Origin: Torymus aiolomorphi
Taxonomy: Eukaryota > Arthropoda > Insecta > Hymenoptera > Torymidae
Assembly: GCA_036365515.1 (NCBI GenBank)
Contig: CM070874.1
Location: 51,552,583 to 51,616,582 of the forward strand
Reading direction: 5' to 3'
Length of the DNA stretch: 64,000 nucleotides
Shown here piece by piece: positions 61,935 to 64,000 of the stretch (positions are counted from its first letter, which is position 1; each line of letters opens with the position of its first letter). The notes under the pieces were generated by a model. It was not told the origin of the DNA and did not search any database. It saw nothing but the letters and a program-made list of their open reading frames with translations. The translations under genes and the position numbers were made by a program.

Positions 61935-62450
61935 GCGCTCGAATACCTAGAGCAAAAAAGTACGGAGCGCACCACCTATATATTCCATTATCAGCCACCC
62001 CAAAGACCTAGACCACGCGTTTGATGCGTTCCGAAACCTACAGAAAAAAACTACGGAGCGCACCACCTTATAGACATCATCATTGACTACCCTGAACACC
62101 TGGACTACGTATTAGATGCGTTGTGAAATCTAAACATCAAAAACTACTGAGCGCGCCACCTGGGCATTGTCCTCAACCTCTCCGAACACCTAGACCACGT
62201 ATTAGATAGGCCCGGAGCTCTAAACGAAAAAAAAAATTACGGAGAGCACCACCTAGACATCGTCATCGGCCACCCTGAATACCTAGATAACGCATTCGAT
62301 GATTTTCAACACCTAAAGGCAAAATACTATGGAACGTACTACCTAGTCATCGTCATCGACTACCCAGAACACTTAGATCACGTATTAGATGAAATCCGAA
62401 AATCTAAACGCAAAAACCTATACGGAGTGCACCACCTAGACTCCATTATT
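61935..62450 (-). repeat. ~92-bp tandem array, inverted half
   Basis: Five to six units of the same repeat in the opposite orientation (ACGGAGCGCACCACCTA; CACCTAGACCACG), at about 92-bp spacing. Confidence 0.75.
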
Positions 62451-63082
62451 GAGGCAGTGATATTATTAAACAATACTATATTTCAAAGAATACTAGAACT
62501 ATAACAGTTACAAGATATACATTTATGGACAAATGTTGATATTGTAATTGTTACAATATAACATTTTGTATGTATAATTCGTCATAATTAAAAATACGTT
62601 TGTTAACATTTAAAATATATGATAAATATAATCTCATCATTTTCTCAGTCGATAAAACTTTCAATTTAAAAAATAACATTTAATTCTGTATTTTTTAAGA
62701 AGTATATGTAAACAACGATAATTAATTATTGTAAATAATGAGGTTATGAAGTATATAATTAAATCAGGGAAATATAACTTGTCAATTCAAGCCTTGATAA
62801 AAAAGGCGTCACCATCCTGATTGGGCTTTGATCAAGCTTCTTGATCAAGGCCTGATTTCAAGTAAGGCTAGACTGATTTCATTTCCGCTCGGGGTAATAC
62901 GAAACGATTTAAAAATAATGATTTATTATTAAAAATGATATATTAAATTATAATATCTAATATTATCATTAAATAAAAGTAATAGAAACCATGTAAACCT
63001 AATATTAACAACCAAACCAAATATCTAAACCTAAACCCCGAAGGGGAAAAGATGATAAACGATCTCACGTTAGATGTATAGC

Positions 63083-63152
63083 GTCTCGTCGATGGCGGCA
63101 CGGTTAAGGCGCGCGCCTGTTGATCTTTTGTTTAGGGTTCAAATCCCGGGCG
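63083..63152 (+). tRNA. tRNA-like sequence (degenerate tRNA or SINE head) with Pol III terminator
   Basis: It contains an A-box-like GGCGGCACGGTTAAGGCG and a B-box GGTTCAAATCC at normal spacing, and is followed at once by nine T residues (63153-63161), a Pol III stop. Wording and the GTT near the anticodon position resemble tRNA-Asn. The acceptor and T stems pair poorly, so it is more likely a pseudogene or SINE-derived than a working tRNA. Confidence 0.45.
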
Positions 63153-63161
63153 TTTTTTTTT

Positions 63162-64000
63162 CTCAAGCATTTGCATAAGGAAAATTGTTTAATTACGCTT
63201 TTTTTCGTTTCTGTTTTAAAATATTCTTACCATTATTTGTATGTATTACTACAATTAATGGTATTAATGGTCAATAACAGTATACTTTCTGTAAATAATT
63301 CATTATTATTTTCTCTACAAAATATCTCCAAAAATGGTCTACCACTACATCTTTTAAAAAATCCTTTGATAAATTAAATTACAAAATCTCGACAATCCTT
63401 TAAAAACTTTTGCAAGCAACGAGAAATTATTTTCCAAAACCTTTATGATCCTTTTAGAAAAACTTTTGCAAACCGTAAATATTTTTTTCGGAAACCATAA
63501 AAATTATTTTCCAAAACTTATACAATCCTTAAAAATTATTTACGTTTTATTTTATGAAAAGGAATTCTACGAATAAATAATAAATTTTTGTGTTCTATAA
63601 AGTCGAAAAAAATAATCACCTTCGACATCCGTATTGTAATGTACTATTTTAAAACAGCCAACAAGACATTTTCTACAAGAATAATATAGTAACAAACTTT
63701 ATTTTGAAAAAACTATAGAATCTTTGAAAAAAACCTTCTCTAAAAAGGAAGTATTAACATTTTTTTCTCGAAAATATTTTTTGATTTACACATTTATCCA
63801 AATTAAAGTAGAAATAATACAACTTTCTACGAAAGTATAAAATAAAGCAAGTATATGTTTTTCCTGGAATCTATAAAAATAAAAAGAATTATATTTTCAT
63901 ATGACTTTACAATTAATAGTATTGTTAATTGTTAATTTATCATCATACCTAAAAAAATACACGTTTGATATTATTTCAAAAAATTTTACTAATGTAATCA
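63162..64000. other. AT-rich stretch
   Basis: Loose repeats of AAAATCCTT and CTTTTGCAA words; no gene recognised. Confidence 0.45.

Larger units (their letters stand above)
60003..62862. mobile_element. Foldback-like element with TTGATCAAG-rich ends
   Basis: The left end (60003-60110) and right end (about 62770-62862) match as inverted repeats. Both contain GGCCTTGATCAAG, GGTGGTGACG or GGATGGTGACG, and a CAAG...GACAA block. Inside, two oppositely oriented tandem arrays form a large palindrome, flanked by GATATTGTAACAGTTACAA (61547) and its inverted relative (62538). No transposase is seen. The structure recalls Foldback/Galileo-type elements of flies, whose TIRs contain tandem repeats, but no sequence link is claimed. 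Confidence 0.55.

Overview
The window looks like accessory, transposon-packed, AT-rich nuclear DNA of an insect. The combination of an errantivirus, R2-type and CR1-type retrotransposons and long (TA)n tracts fits an arthropod, and a parasitoid wasp or other hymenopteran is my best but weak guess. I see no intact host gene. The only host-derived gene I recognise is a decayed, truncated copy of the tRNA methyltransferase gene TRMT2A. No CRISPR array or bacterial gene is present.

Layout. At 1-4135 lies a minus-strand CR1/Daphne-type LINE: ORF1 with a PHD-like finger, then ORF2 with endonuclease and reverse transcriptase. ORF2 sits in the -1 frame of ORF1 and a canonical slippery heptamer stands at the ORF1 stop. 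At 5610-9310 there are two decayed minus-strand R2-like fragments in tandem, the second split by a small palindromic MITE. At 10287-12486 is a Helentron-type non-autonomous element (HINE-1). From 12.7 to 17.3 kb there is a cluster of palindromes, (TA)n tracts and an R2 3' end turned into a tail-to-tail palindrome. At 20994-26614 is a complete DNA transposon (element L1) with about 1.25-kb terminal inverted repeats (TIRs), CAAGG ends, a TTA target duplication and a DDE transposase. From 28.8 to 30.6 kb there is a long hairpin, a ~121-bp satellite and GGA-rich DNA. At 30781-38922 two inverted copies of a TTAA-flanked element (Kolobok-like) bracket the TRMT2A pseudogene and a ~240-bp/(TA)n satellite. 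From 40.7 to 44.8 kb there is a repeat-rich element carrying a second HINE. At 46865-59940 is a 5'-complete, 3'-truncated errantivirus (5' LTR, gag, pol, partial env). Its gag is split by a second, diverged CAAGG/TTA transposon (element L2, 51628-58996, TIRs about 1.66 kb), and one TIR of L2 has itself been entered by HINE-3. At 60003-62862 is a foldback-like element holding oppositely oriented ~92-bp tandem arrays. A tRNA-like sequence with a Pol III terminator lies at 63083-63152.

How it fits together. The nesting gives an order of events: errantivirus first, then element L2 into gag, then HINE-3 into the right TIR of L2. The intact left TIR of L2 acts as the empty site for that last step. 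The most interesting system is the pair of kilobase-TIR transposons. They share terminal CAAGG, a TTA target duplication, an N-terminal helix-turn-helix region, a pogo-like DDE core whose second motif reads DSW rather than the usual DN, and a C-terminal cysteine finger. Their TIRs otherwise differ, so they are separate families of what may be an undescribed lineage.

All coordinates of non-coding repeats were read by eye and may be off by several bases. Nothing was searched against a database.
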